From CALBZE01 sp036381255 (lineage in GTDB: Bacteria > Gemmatimonadota > Gemmatimonadetes > Longimicrobiales > RSA9), in contig DASVDG010000138.1 in NCBI GenBank assembly GCA_036381255.1, positions 1 to 48,543 on the forward strand: a DNA stretch of 48,543 bases, in the 5' to 3' direction. The notes below the pieces were generated by a model. That model was not told the origin of the DNA. It ran no database searches and saw nothing but the letters and a program-made list of their open reading frames with translations. Position 1 is the first letter of the stretch; every line of letters begins with the position of its first letter. The translations under genes were made by a program, and so were the position numbers. Positions 1-7,290 of this stretch are shown one piece after another.

Positions 1-315
1 GAGGTGCCGGTCATGACGTGGAACTACAAGTCCCAGGACCCGAGCATCCGCCACGCCGGCCCCACCGCGCAGGACTTTCGCGCGGCGTTCGGGCTGGGCG
101 AGAGCGAGCTCATGATCAACACCGTGGACATCGACGGGATCAACCTGGCCGCCGTCAAGGCGCTCGAGGCGCGCACCCGCGAGCTGGCGGAGGCCACGGC
201 GGAGATCGAGGAGCTCCGCGCCGAGCTCGCCGCGCACAAGCGGCGCATCGAGGCGCTCGAGCGGCGGCAGAAAGAGATCCTCGGTCGGCTCGGCCGGATC
301 GAGAGCCGGCGCTGA
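1..315 (+). CDS. C-terminal part of an S74 intramolecular-chaperone (tail-fibre type) protein, 5' end outside window
   Basis: The reading frame is already open at base 1, so only the last ~104 residues are seen. They contain the typical end of a Peptidase_S74 intramolecular chaperone domain: a W-x-Y motif, then an RHAGPTAQDF segment (family form RHIGPMAQDF), an FGLGE segment, a T/D-x-DG turn and an 'AVKALE' helix that runs into a charged coiled coil of about 50 residues ending in RR. In known family members (phage endosialidases and tail spikes, also many bacterial surface proteins) this domain trimerises a beta-helical stalk and then cuts itself off. The catalytic Ser/Lys region would lie mainly upstream, so activity cannot be judged. 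The fibre or adhesin part is not visible. The family call is fairly firm; the role of the whole protein is unknown. Confidence 0.75.
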   Translation, partial: EVPVMTWNYKSQDPSIRHAGPTAQDFRAAFGLGESELMINTVDIDGINLAAVKALEARTRELAEATAEIEELRAELAAHKRRIEALERRQKEILGRLGRIESRR

Positions 316-330
316 GCCGACGCGCGCCCC

Positions 331-360
331 GCGGCGCCGGCGGTCGAGCGCCGGCGCCGC
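331..360. terminator. 12-bp perfect GC hairpin, possible terminator of the S74 gene
   Basis: Arms at 331-342 and 349-360 are perfectly complementary with a 6-base loop (GTCGAG). It begins 15 bases after the S74 stop codon. There is no T-run on the plus strand, so it may only be an RNA 3'-end stabiliser; the position favours a 3'-end role. Confidence 0.4.
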
Positions 361-461
361 GAGATCGGCGGCGCGACCGCCGGCCGGTCCCGGGGCCTGC
401 GCTTGCGGGCGACGTCGCAGACCGCCTTCCCCGGAGACCACCCTCGCACGACGGAGTGCCC

Positions 462-1046
462 ATGGACTACCCGCTCTCGCTCTCCTTCAAGCTCATCGCC
501 GTCTCGCCGCAGCTCTCGGTGACCGATGCGACGGGCCGGACGGTGTTCTACGTCCGGCAGAAGGCGTTCAAGCTGAAGGAATCCGTCACGGTCTACGCGG
601 ACCGCGAGCAGACGCGCCCGGTCGCGCAGATGTCCGCGGACCGGATCCTCGACATCTCGGCGACGTACCGGCTCCAGGCGCCGAACGGCGACGAATTCGG
701 AACGGTCCGCCGGCGCGGGCTCAAGTCGTTCTGGAAGGCGCACTACGACGTGCTCCGGCAGGACACGGAGCTGATGTCGCTGAAGGAGAACAACGCGTTC
801 GTGAAGCTGATGGACGGGATCCTCTCGCAGATCCCGGTGCTGGGCCTCCTCTCCGGCTACGTCTTCCAGCCCAGCTACGACCTCGCCCGCGCCGACGGCA
901 CGACCGTGATGCGCGTGAAGAAACGGCCGGCGTTCCTGGAAGGGCGGTTCAGCATCGAGAAGCTCGGCGAGCTGCCGCCGGAAGACGAGGCGCTCGCGAT
1001 CCTGAGCATCCTCATGATGGTCCTGCTCGAACGGACCCGCGGCTGA
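462..1046 (+). CDS. LURP-one-related / tubby C-terminal-like domain protein
   Basis: 194 residues, no signal peptide. The start is the ATG at 462; the frame is open further upstream but that part is low-complexity Arg/Pro/Gly with no sign of being coded. The pattern fits the LOR/tubby-like beta-barrel family: short strands such as LSFKLIAVSPQLSVTDATG, then 'VFYVRQKAFKLKESVTVYAD', a middle 'ATYRLQAPNGDEFGTVRRRG', and a C-terminal hydrophobic helix near residues 175-190 that in this family packs through the barrel. Members are often called scramblase-like, but for bacterial versions no biochemical role is established. It stands alone, 146 bases after the S74 gene. Family assignment is by pattern, so function should be treated as unknown. 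Confidence 0.65.
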   Translation: MDYPLSLSFKLIAVSPQLSVTDATGRTVFYVRQKAFKLKESVTVYADREQTRPVAQMSADRILDISATYRLQAPNGDEFGTVRRRGLKSFWKAHYDVLRQDTELMSLKENNAFVKLMDGILSQIPVLGLLSGYVFQPSYDLARADGTTVMRVKKRPAFLEGRFSIEKLGELPPEDEALAILSILMMVLLERTRG

Positions 1047-1142
1047 GCGCGCTCGCGCGGTACCGACCCCACGGACGGCTGCGGCGCGGCCGGGTGGGGC
1101 CGGGCCGGGGCCGCGCCCCGATTCGGCGTCGCTGCCCCGGGC

Positions 1143-1526
1143 TCACCGGCCGCCGTCGTAGCGTTCCCGCGCCGCCTCGATCTGCGCCCAGTTCTCCCGC
1201 ACCCACCGCACCAGCCCGTCCATCGCCTCGAGCAGCCCCTGCCCCATCGCCGTCAGCTCGTACTCCACGCGCGGCGGGACCTCGGGGTAGACGTGGCGGA
1301 CGAGGAGGCCGTCGCGCTCGAGGCCGCGCAGCGTCGTCGTGAGCATCCGCTGGGAGACGCCCTCGATCCCGGCCTTCAGCTCGGAGAACCGCAGCCGCCG
1401 CCCGGGCGCGAACGCGAGCGAGGCGAGGACGAGGACGGTCCACTTGTCGCCGAGGCGGCTGAGCACGTCGTGCGGCGCGCACGGGCGGACGACGGGCGCG
1501 TCGGCGGGCGGCGGGGTGCACTCCAT
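1143..1526 (-). CDS. HxlR-family winged-helix transcriptional regulator
   Basis: 127 residues from the ATG at 1526. The frame extends to 1601 but the family normally starts shortly before the conserved Cys, here C13 or so within 'VVRPCAPHDVLSRLGDKWTVLVL'. The body is a standard HxlR winged helix: 'GDKWTVLVLASLAFAPGRRLRFSELKAGI', 'GVSQRMLTTTLRGLERDGLLVR' (recognition helix) and 'PPRVEYELTAMGQGL' (wing). HxlR proteins are dimeric redox or aldehyde sensors that often repress a divergently transcribed oxidoreductase gene. That is the arrangement here: an NmrA-type gene starts 139 bases away on the other strand, with two inverted repeats between them. Target and inducer are inference. Confidence 0.9.
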   Translation of the reverse strand: MECTPPPADAPVVRPCAPHDVLSRLGDKWTVLVLASLAFAPGRRLRFSELKAGIEGVSQRMLTTTLRGLERDGLLVRHVYPEVPPRVEYELTAMGQGLLEAMDGLVRWVRENWAQIEAARERYDGGR

Positions 1527-1564
1527 GATCCGATTTATCGCAAAAGTGAGCCAGATGTAACCAG

Positions 1565-1580
1565 GGCACAATGTTGTGCC
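1565..1580. promoter_or_regulatory. Inverted repeat, candidate HxlR operator
   Basis: GGCACAA-TG-TTGTGCC, 7-bp perfect arms around a 2-base centre, in the 139-base divergent space between the HxlR regulator and the NmrA-like gene. Dyad size and place suit a winged-helix dimer, but no binding data exist and the match to a known HxlR consensus is not claimed. Confidence 0.5.
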
Positions 1581-1593
1581 GTCTTCCGGCGTC

Positions 1594-1644
1594 GAATCCA
1601 CTCGATTAAACTCGCGCCGCGAGCAGGAATTCGGAAGTGGATTC
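1594..1644. promoter_or_regulatory. Second, spaced inverted repeat in the HxlR/NmrA divergent region
   Basis: GAATCCACT at 1594-1602 and AGTGGATTC at 1636-1644 are perfect 9-bp complements separated by 33 bases, ending 21 bases before the NmrA-like ATG. It could be a pair of half-sites for one regulator or the stem of a leader hairpin that would hold the ribosome-binding region of the plus-strand gene. Confidence 0.35.
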
Positions 1645-1665
1645 TACACGGGAGACGATCGAACG

Positions 1666-2562
1666 ATGCGTGATGCGACGATACTCGTCCTCGGCGCCAC
1701 GGGCCAGCAGGGCGGCGCCACGACGCGCCACCTCCTCGCCGCCGGCTGGCGCGTGCGGGCGCTGACGCGCGACCCCGGCAGCGAGAAGGCGAAGCGGATC
1801 GCGGCGATGGGCGCGGAGCTCGTCGCCGGGCGGATGGAAGACCCGGCGACGCTCGACGCCGCCATGGCGGGCGTGCACGGCGTCTACAGCGTGCAGCCGC
1901 CGACCTGGGTCCCTTCCCCGGAGACGGACGCGGAGGAGGCGCGGATCGGCAAGCTCGTCGCCGACGTCGCGCGGACGGCGGGCGTGCAGCACCTGGTGTA
2001 CGCGTCGGCCATCGCCGTCGACGAGCAGAGATCGATCCGGACGGAGTACAAGGCCGCGATCGAGGACCACATCCGGGACATCGGCATCCCGGCCACGATC
2101 CTCCGCCCGGCCACCTTCATGGAGAACTACACGCTGCCGCCGCAGGGGCTCGCGGACGGCACGCTCTTCGACGCGACGGCGCCGGAGGTGCCGATCGGCC
2201 TCATCGCCGTCGACGACATCGGCTTCTTCGCGGCCCGCGCGTTCGGGCACCCGGAGCGCTACCTCGGCGCGACCGTGGATCTCATCGGCGACTACGTCAC
2301 GCCGCCCGACGTCGCCCGTGCGCTCAGCGACGCGCTCGGGCGCGCGATCGAGTACCGGCAGGTCCAGACTTCCGCATTCGACAACCCGATCCTCGCCGAG
2401 CTGTTCGCGTGGGTGAACCGGGAGGGTTACCCGACGGTGGATCTCGAGGCGCTGCGCGCCGAGCACCCAGGGATGCTGACGTTCGAGGCGTGGCTGAGAG
2501 GGGGTGGCGCGGCGCGGATCGCGGCGGCGCTCGAGGCGGCCGCGGAGCGGGTCGCGCCCTGA
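1666..2562 (+). CDS. NmrA-family NAD(P)-binding protein (atypical SDR)
   Basis: 298 residues from the ATG at 1666, preceded by GGGAG about 10 bases upstream. Longer upstream starts would read through the inverted repeats. The N-terminus has the NmrA-type nucleotide-binding loop GATGQQGGATTRHLL, followed by 'WRVRALTRDPGSEKAKRIAAMGAELVAGRMEDP' (the Arg after the second strand favours NADP(H)). A Tyr-x-x-x-Lys is present as 'YKAAIEDH', in the place where many atypical SDRs have lost or moved the catalytic pair. The C-terminal half is the substrate domain. Such proteins are either NADPH-linked redox sensors or quinone/aldehyde reductases. Its divergent pairing with an HxlR regulator suggests an electrophile- or redox-stress gene; the substrate is unknown. 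Confidence 0.88.
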   Translation: MRDATILVLGATGQQGGATTRHLLAAGWRVRALTRDPGSEKAKRIAAMGAELVAGRMEDPATLDAAMAGVHGVYSVQPPTWVPSPETDAEEARIGKLVADVARTAGVQHLVYASAIAVDEQRSIRTEYKAAIEDHIRDIGIPATILRPATFMENYTLPPQGLADGTLFDATAPEVPIGLIAVDDIGFFAARAFGHPERYLGATVDLIGDYVTPPDVARALSDALGRAIEYRQVQTSAFDNPILAELFAWVNREGYPTVDLEALRAEHPGMLTFEAWLRGGGAARIAAALEAAAERVAP

Positions 2563-2692
2563 GTCGAGCGGGCGGGGCTGAACGGGACGGCGGCGAGGTC
2601 GTCGAAGCTGTCGTACGGGACGACGGCCATGGCCTGGCCGGCGGCCGGAGCCGTGCGAGCCACGACGAGCGACGCGTAGACCGCCGGCACGC

Positions 2693-2736
2693 CAAAATGC
2701 CGGGTCGGCCCATGGAAGACCATGGGCCGACCCGGC
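2693..2736 (-). terminator. Intrinsic terminator of tRNA-Arg
   Basis: A perfect 17-bp stem (2699-2715 with 2720-2736) closes on the four-base loop. Read on the minus strand the hairpin is followed at once by ATTTTGG. It lies 32 bases downstream of the tRNA 3' end. On the plus strand, where it could also serve the NmrA-like gene, the following bases are not T-rich. Confidence 0.75.
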
Positions 2737-2767
2737 TCGATTCTGTCGATCCGCGTTCTCCCGAGAG

Positions 2768-2843
2768 TGCCCCCGGCAGGACTCGAACCTGCGCATGTCG
2801 CGGTTTAGGAAACCGCCGCTCTATCCGCCTGAGCTACGGGGGC
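2768..2843 (-). tRNA. tRNA-Arg (anticodon CCT)
   Basis: The minus strand folds into a full cloverleaf of 76 bases. Acceptor GCCCCCG pairs with CGGGGGC, followed by discriminator A. The D arm is GCTC/GAGC. The anticodon stem GCGGT/ACCGC encloses loop TTCCTAA, giving anticodon CCT, which reads AGG. The T arm is GCAGG/CCTGC with loop TTCGAGT. CCA is not encoded. A promoter lies directly upstream and a strong hairpin terminator downstream, so this is a single-gene unit. Confidence 0.95.
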
Positions 2844-2852
2844 TCAACCCTG

Positions 2853-2881
2853 AATTTAGCGGAGATGCGGCCGCGATTCAA
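2853..2881 (-). promoter_or_regulatory. Sigma70-type promoter of tRNA-Arg
   Basis: On the minus strand TTGAAT (2881-2876) and TAAATT (2858-2853) are separated by exactly 17 bases, close to the TTGACA/TATAAT pattern. The expected start site falls one or two bases before the mature tRNA 5' end, implying almost no 5' leader. The rest of 2882-3114 shows no gene. Confidence 0.65.
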
Positions 2882-3114
2882 CCGCTCCAGCGCGCCAGCG
2901 CGCGCCTGCATGGACGGGTCGAACGTTCCGCCACCCCATCGCGAAGCAGTCGGCGGAGCGCACCCGGCGCCCGCACCCGCCGCGGGCACGGAGCCCCGAC
3001 CCCGGCACCGACTCAGAGCCCGACTCAGCTTCCGGCTGTCTTTCGGGCTTGGTACCGGAGCCGCAATCGTGTCGAAACGATGGACGCCGGCTTCGAATCC
3101 GAGCGGCCAGCCCC

Positions 3115-3657
3115 CTAGAACCCCACGATCGCCCGCACCGGCACCGCCCCCAGCCGCGCCCTTCCGTCGAGGAACTCCAGCTCGACCACGAACGACGCGC
3201 CGACCACGGTCCCGCCGAGCCGTTCGACGAGCCGGACGGCGGCGGCGGCGGTGCCGCCGGTCGCGAGCAGGTCGTCGACGAGGAGGACGCGGTCGCCGGG
3301 GCGGATCGCGTCTTCGTGGGCCTCGAGTGCGTCGGTGCCGTACTCGAGCGCGTACTCGACGCGGAGCGTGCGGTGCGGGAGCTTGCCGGGCTTGCGCGCC
3401 GGGACGAAGCCGGCGCCGAGGCGGACGGCGAGCGGCGCGGCGAAGATGAAGCCGCGGGACTCGATGCCGAGGACGTGGTCGATCCCCTGGTCGGCGTGTG
3501 CGCGGGCGAGGTCGTCGATCACGGCCGGGAAGAGCGCCGCGTCGGCGAGGACGGGGGTGATGTCCTTGAAGACGATCCCGGGCCTCGGGAAGTCGGGGAT
3601 GTCGCGGATGGTGCGACGCAGCCGTTCGGCGAGGTCGAGGGTGGTGGCGTTATTCAT
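3115..3657 (-). CDS. apt: Adenine phosphoribosyltransferase
   Basis: 180 residues. The enzyme joins adenine and PRPP to give AMP and pyrophosphate (purine salvage, cytosol). The type I PRTase PRPP-binding motif is clear as VLLVDDLLATGGTA near residues 124-137, and the N-terminus carries the Apt hallmark 'IPDFPRPGIVFKDITPVL'. 'GIESRGFIFAAPLA' and 'RKPGKLPH' are the flexible and dimer loops typical of the family. The ATG at 3657 gives the usual start of this short family; it overlaps the stop of the upstream unknown gene by 8 bases, so the two are probably translationally coupled. Length is normal. Confidence 0.96.
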   Translation of the reverse strand: MNNATTLDLAERLRRTIRDIPDFPRPGIVFKDITPVLADAALFPAVIDDLARAHADQGIDHVLGIESRGFIFAAPLAVRLGAGFVPARKPGKLPHRTLRVEYALEYGTDALEAHEDAIRPGDRVLLVDDLLATGGTAAAAVRLVERLGGTVVGASFVVELEFLDGRARLGAVPVRAIVGF

Positions 3658-4180
3658 CGCCGGCGGCGAGATAGCCGGCGAGGACGCCGGCGAGCAGCGC
3701 ATCGAAGCGGTCGTGGGACTCGAGGTCCTTGCCGAGCGCGGCGGGCCCGTCGGCGCGGAGCCGGCGGGCGATCGCCTCGAGTCGGTCCGCGAGCCGGGCG
3801 GCCCGGTCTTCGGGGAGCGGCTGCATCAGCTTCTTCGAAAGCGGCGTCGCGTGGGGCGCGGGCGCGGAGTCGACCCCTGCCGGCAGGTGGTCGGCGTCCT
3901 CCGGGATGATGAAGGCGTCGATCGGGAACGCGTCGGCGTCGTCGGCCGGGGGTTCCTGGGCCGAGGCGACGGGCGACGCGGGCGCCGGCGTGGACGGACC
4001 GAGCGTCGGGGTCGGCGCGGCCTCGTCTGCGACTGCGGCGCCGTTCACGGACGGCGTCCGGAGTGGCGGCGTGGCCGGCGTGGTGGGCGCCGCATCCGCG
4101 GGGCGTTGCGCGGGGTCGTCGGACCACCGGGTGAAGACCGGCGGGAGAAAGGAGCCGCCCGATCCGGAATCGCCTGGCAT
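3650..4180 (-). CDS. Ala/Pro-rich protein of unknown function, coupled to apt
   Basis: 176 residues from the ATG at 4180, which has GGAGCAGG just upstream. The first ~100 residues are low complexity (Pro, Ala, Thr, Asp) and probably disordered. The last ~60 residues ('LSKKLMQPLPEDRAARLADRLEAIARRLRADGPAAL...DALLAGVLAGYLAAGDE' in outline) look like a compact helical domain. No signal peptide or membrane segment. The frame ends 8 bases inside apt. No family was recognised. The strong G/C third-position bias and good ribosome site support that it is translated. Confidence 0.6.
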   Translation of the reverse strand: MPGDSGSGGSFLPPVFTRWSDDPAQRPADAAPTTPATPPLRTPSVNGAAVADEAAPTPTLGPSTPAPASPVASAQEPPADDADAFPIDAFIIPEDADHLPAGVDSAPAPHATPLSKKLMQPLPEDRAARLADRLEAIARRLRADGPAALGKDLESHDRFDALLAGVLAGYLAAGDE

Positions 4181-4345
4181 GCCCTGCTCCTGGTGGTGGG
4201 GATCGCGAGGAACTCTGCGTCGAAGATAAGCGCGGCGCGACGGACGCGAAACCCCCGGCGCCGCGCGTGCCCGTGCGTCCGGCGCCAAGCGCCGGCCGCC
4301 CGTCCATCCCCGCGCCGCGTCTGTTTCGGGTCGGCGCCAGGTCCG

Positions 4346-5092
4346 CTACGGCCCGCTCGGCAGGCTGTAGGACCGGAACGGCAGGTAGACGTGCGCGCCG
4401 ATGGTGAGGCGGACGTTGTTGACGGTGTCCCCGGAGTCGCGGGCGGCGACGGGTCCGACGGCGGCGTCGAAGTCGGAGGCTTCGAGCGGCGAGTCGACGA
4501 TGTGGTCGATCGCCTCGACGCGGAGCGTGATCGAGCGCCAGACGTGCAGGTCCGCGCCGATGCCGAGCAGCCAGGCGCGTTCGCTGCGGCGGCCGTCGGC
4601 GTGGAAGAGGCCGTCGTCGGTATCGGCGTCGAAGTCGTAGGCGAAGCTGCCGATCCCGAACGTGATGAACGGCGCGAAGCCGACGGTGCCGGGCGCCCAC
4701 GGCCAGAGGCTGACCCCCGCGTCGAGCGCGGTGACCTGGACGTCGCCGAAGTCGCTCTCGAACTCGGCCGCGCTCTCCTCGCCGTCGACTTCCCGGTCCG
4801 TCACGATCTGGAGTCGGCCGGCGCCCCAGGCGCCGTGGAGGCGGAGCGCGACGTGGGAGATCACGTACCACTCGGCGTTGGCGCTGAGGACGGCGACGTC
4901 TTCGAGGTTCACCTCTCGCGACGCCGAGAGCGTCTGCCCGTCGAGGTCGATGTCCAGCTCGTGCTCGACGAGCTGCGACCCCAGGACCGCGCCCGCGCCG
5001 ATGCCGAAGCCGAACTTCGGCCGCTGCGCCTGCGCGGTGGCGGAATCGAGGAGGAGGAACGCGAGGACGGCGATGGCGAGGCGGTGCTGCAT
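4346..5092 (-). CDS. Outer-membrane beta-barrel protein (unknown role)
   Basis: 248 residues. The ATG at 5092 starts a clean Sec signal peptide (MQHRLAIAVLAFLLLDSATAQA, cleavage after AQA near residue 22); the frame upstream of it is Arg/Pro-rich noise. The mature part alternates polar and hydrophobic residues in strands such as 'KFGFGIGAGAVLGSQ', 'HVALRLHGAWGAGRLQI', 'GFAPFITFGIGSFAYDF' and 'VRLTIGAHVYLPF', with acidic loops, as in OmpA/OmpW-like eight-strand barrels. No enzyme motif seen. It is probably monocistronic: 154 bases separate it from the DedA-like gene upstream and 165 from the apt unit. Function cannot be inferred from context. Confidence 0.75.
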   Translation of the reverse strand: MQHRLAIAVLAFLLLDSATAQAQRPKFGFGIGAGAVLGSQLVEHELDIDLDGQTLSASREVNLEDVAVLSANAEWYVISHVALRLHGAWGAGRLQIVTDREVDGEESAAEFESDFGDVQVTALDAGVSLWPWAPGTVGFAPFITFGIGSFAYDFDADTDDGLFHADGRRSERAWLLGIGADLHVWRSITLRVEAIDHIVDSPLEASDFDAAVGPVAARDSGDTVNNVRLTIGAHVYLPFRSYSLPSGP

Positions 5093-5246
5093 GGGCCCTT
5101 CCTGCGAGAGGCGGGAGCCGGGGGCGACCGGCCCCGGGACTCCCCGCCGCCGAGCCCGGTGGCCGCGGGCGCGCGCCGTTCGCGGGCGCGCCCTACCCCC
5201 CGGGGGGTGCAAGTTGCACGCCCGGTGCGGCGCCATGGCGCCGCGC

Positions 5247-5894
5247 CTAGAGCACGAACTCGAGCAACAGGAAGCCGCCCACGAGCAGTGCGAGGAAGAG
5301 CCAGACCAGCCGGTCGAAGTAGCGGTCGATGAACCCCTGGATCCCGGGCCCGAAGAAGTAGATGAGCCCGGCGATCAGGAAGAAGCGCGCGCTGCGGCTG
5401 ACCACGCTCGCCACGACGAAGACCGCGAGCGAGATTTGGAACACGCCGGCGGAGATCGTGAAGACCTTGTACGGGATCGGCGTGAAGCCGGCGATGAAGA
5501 TCGCCCAGAAGTCCCAGCGCGCATAGAGCGCCTGCACGGCGTCGAACGCCTCGGGCGAGACGCCCGGCACATAGGTGAAGAAGAAGCTGTCGAGCGCGGA
5601 CCACAGCCCCCAGCCGATCATGTAGCCGGCGAGCCCGCCGGCGACGGAGGCGAACGAGCAGATCGCGGCGAAGCGCAGCGCCTTCCTGGGCGCGCCGAGC
5701 GCCAGCGCCATGAGCAGCGGGTCGGGCGGGATCGGGAAGAACGACGACTCGGCGAACGCCAGGACGCCGAGCGCCGCAGGCCCGTGCCGCGTCTCCGCCC
5801 ACGAGAGGACCCAGTCGTAGAGTCGGCGGAACGCGTTCGGCCGCGCCGCGCCGCCCGCCGTCACGTCCTTCGCATCGCCCTCGATCCCGCTCAC
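5247..5894 (-). CDS. DedA/YqaA-family (SNARE-associated Golgi type) membrane protein
   Basis: 215 residues from GTG 5894, whose GTGA overlaps the pcm stop codon and is preceded by GGAGGGGAA, an almost ideal ribosome site. A longer frame to 5942 would lie inside pcm. The family core is visible: 'FAESSFFPIPPDPLLMALALGAPRKALRFAAICSFASVAGGLAGYMIGW', re-entrant helix and Pro signature; then 'GFTPIPYKVFTISAGVFQISLAVFVVASVVSRSARFF', the second conserved segment with the expected Arg; and a C-terminal hydrophobic helix. DedA proteins are inner-membrane, proton-motive-force-linked transporters, some shown to flip undecaprenyl phosphate or phospholipids. The YqaA branch has no proven substrate. Confidence 0.88.
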   Translation of the reverse strand: MSGIEGDAKDVTAGGAARPNAFRRLYDWVLSWAETRHGPAALGVLAFAESSFFPIPPDPLLMALALGAPRKALRFAAICSFASVAGGLAGYMIGWGLWSALDSFFFTYVPGVSPEAFDAVQALYARWDFWAIFIAGFTPIPYKVFTISAGVFQISLAVFVVASVVSRSARFFLIAGLIYFFGPGIQGFIDRYFDRLVWLFLALLVGGFLLLEFVL

Positions 5895-6559
5895 TTCCCC
5901 TCCGTCCAGCCGTAGCGTCCGATCAGCGGCACGAACGTGCACCGCGTCAGCTCTTCCGTTTCGACGCCGTCCGGCGTGCGCCGGTACAGCACGAGCCGCT
6001 GCTCCGCGCGATCGCCGACGGGGATCAGCATGCGGCCGCCGGGCGCGAGCTGGTCGACCAGCGCCGCCGGGACCGCCGGCGCGCCCGCGGCGACGAGGAT
6101 CGCGTCGTACGGCGCGTAGCGCGACCAGCCGATCGTGCCGTCGCCGACGAGCAGCGCGACGTTGCGCACCCTCAGCCGATCCAGCACGTCGCGGGCCCGC
6201 ACCGACAGCTCGCGGACCCGCTCGACCGAGTAGACGTGGCTCGCGAGCTGCGCGAGCAGCGCCGTCTGGTACCCGCTGCCGGTCCCGACTTCGAGGACGC
6301 GGTCGTCGGGGCGCAGCGCGAGCGTCTGGAGGTAGAGCGCCTGGAGCGACGGCTGCGACGCCGTCTGACCGTACCCGATCGGCAGCGGCGCGTCCTCGTA
6401 GGCGCGGTGGTGCACCGCCTCGGGCACGAACAGGTGGCGCGGCACGCGGTCGAACGCCTGGAGCACCTCGAGATCGTCGATCCCCTTCTCCCGGATCGTG
6501 CCGATCAGCTCGCGCCGCAGACGCTCGTAGCGCAGGTCGCTCAGAGCTTCAGGTCCCAC
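5891..6559 (-). CDS. pcm: Protein-L-isoaspartate O-methyltransferase
   Basis: 222 residues if started at GTG 6559 (GGAGG ten bases upstream). The enzyme uses S-adenosylmethionine to methylate isoaspartyl residues and begin their repair. Seen: 'RVPRHLFVPEAVHHRAYEDAPLPIGYGQTASQPS' (substrate-binding N-terminal region), SAM motif I as VLEVGTGSGYQTALLA, and 'GDGTIGW' / 'APYDAILVAAGA' motifs. The start is uncertain: a CTG at 6544 would give a CTGA overlap with the surE stop, matching the 4-base overlaps of the neighbouring genes and the usual family N-terminus. surE and pcm are neighbours in many bacteria, both linked to stationary-phase survival. Confidence 0.93.
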   Translation of the reverse strand: MGPEALSDLRYERLRRELIGTIREKGIDDLEVLQAFDRVPRHLFVPEAVHHRAYEDAPLPIGYGQTASQPSLQALYLQTLALRPDDRVLEVGTGSGYQTALLAQLASHVYSVERVRELSVRARDVLDRLRVRNVALLVGDGTIGWSRYAPYDAILVAAGAPAVPAALVDQLAPGGRMLIPVGDRAEQRLVLYRRTPDGVETEELTRCTFVPLIGRYGWTEGK

Positions 6560-7290
6560 CGCCCGATGTCCTCCAGCAGCCGGTAGTTCGTCAGGTCCAG
6601 GTGCAGCGGCGTGATCGAGATGCACCCGGAGCGGATCGCCCGGAAGTCGGAGTCGGGCCCGCCCCACCACCGGCTCTCGCCACCGCCGATCCAGTAGTAC
6701 TCCTTCCCGCTCGGGTCCCGCGCCCGGGTCAGCGAATCGACGTACGCGCGGCGCCCCAGCGTCGTGATGCGCACGCCCTGCACCTCCTCCGGCCGGACCG
6801 GCGGCAGGTTCACGTTGAGCAGCGTCTCCGCCGGGAAGTCGTCGCGGCCGACGAGCTGCTCGAGCAGCCGCGCCAGGACGTCCGTCCAGGCGCCGATCGC
6901 CTCGGCGTCGCGGCCGGCGTACGACACCGCGATCGCGGGGATCCCGAGCAGCGTCGCCTCCATCGCCGCGGCGACGGTGCCGGAGTACAGCACGTCGTCG
7001 CCGAGGTTCCCGCCGTGGTTCACGCCCGAGAGCACGATGTCCGGCCGATCGGCGAGCAGCTCACCGAGCGCCAGCATGACGCAGTCGGTCGGCGTGCCGG
7101 TCACCAGGAACGCGCCGCTCTCCGCGTGGCGCACGCGCAGCGGGAAGTGGAGCGTCAGCGAATGGCTCGCCGCGCTCTGTTCGCGGTCGGGCGCGACCAC
7201 CTGCACGTCGCCGATCCGCGCCGCGGCGGCCTCGAGCGTGCGGATCCCGAGCGCCAGGTAGCCGTCGTCGTTCGTGACGAGGATCTTCAT
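6541..7290 (-). CDS. surE: 5'/3'-nucleotidase SurE
   Basis: 249 residues, full length. SurE is a metal-dependent phosphatase of nucleoside monophosphates (and polyphosphate in some species). The metal-binding 'VTNDDGY' with the Asp pair at residues 8-9, the conserved Ser in 'DREQSAASHSLTL', and 'VLSGVNHGGNLGDDVLYSGTVAAAMEA' with the Asn ligand are all present. The ATG at 7290 overlaps the stop of the MerR-like gene by four bases (ATGA); its 3' end overlaps pcm. Confidence 0.96.
   Translation of the reverse strand: MKILVTNDDGYLALGIRTLEAAAARIGDVQVVAPDREQSAASHSLTLHFPLRVRHAESGAFLVTGTPTDCVMLALGELLADRPDIVLSGVNHGGNLGDDVLYSGTVAAAMEATLLGIPAIAVSYAGRDAEAIGAWTDVLARLLEQLVGRDDFPAETLLNVNLPPVRPEEVQGVRITTLGRRAYVDSLTRARDPSGKEYYWIGGGESRWWGGPDSDFRAIRSGCISITPLHLDLTNYRLLEDIGRWDLKL

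Noticed and set aside
1143..1601. Longer HxlR protein starting at 1601
   Set aside because: The extra residues cross the operator-like dyad and are not part of the family; ATG 1526 fits the usual start.
2427..2723. Minus-strand frame of 98 codons over the end of the NmrA-like gene and the tRNA terminator
   Set aside because: Its first codons run through the terminator stem and the rest is opposite a solid gene. A short stretch after the hairpin looks protein-like but matched no family I know; left as non-coding.
4279..4295. 7-bp hairpin CCGGCGC-CAA-GCGCCGG after the outer-membrane protein gene
   Set aside because: Short, no T-tract, 50 bases from the stop codon; below the level I would call a terminator.
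5227..5244. Perfect 18-base palindrome GCGGCGCCATGGCGCCGC just after the DedA-like stop
   Set aside because: Such G/C palindromes are common at this base composition; no T-run and no repeat elsewhere was seen. It may help end the transcript but is not called.
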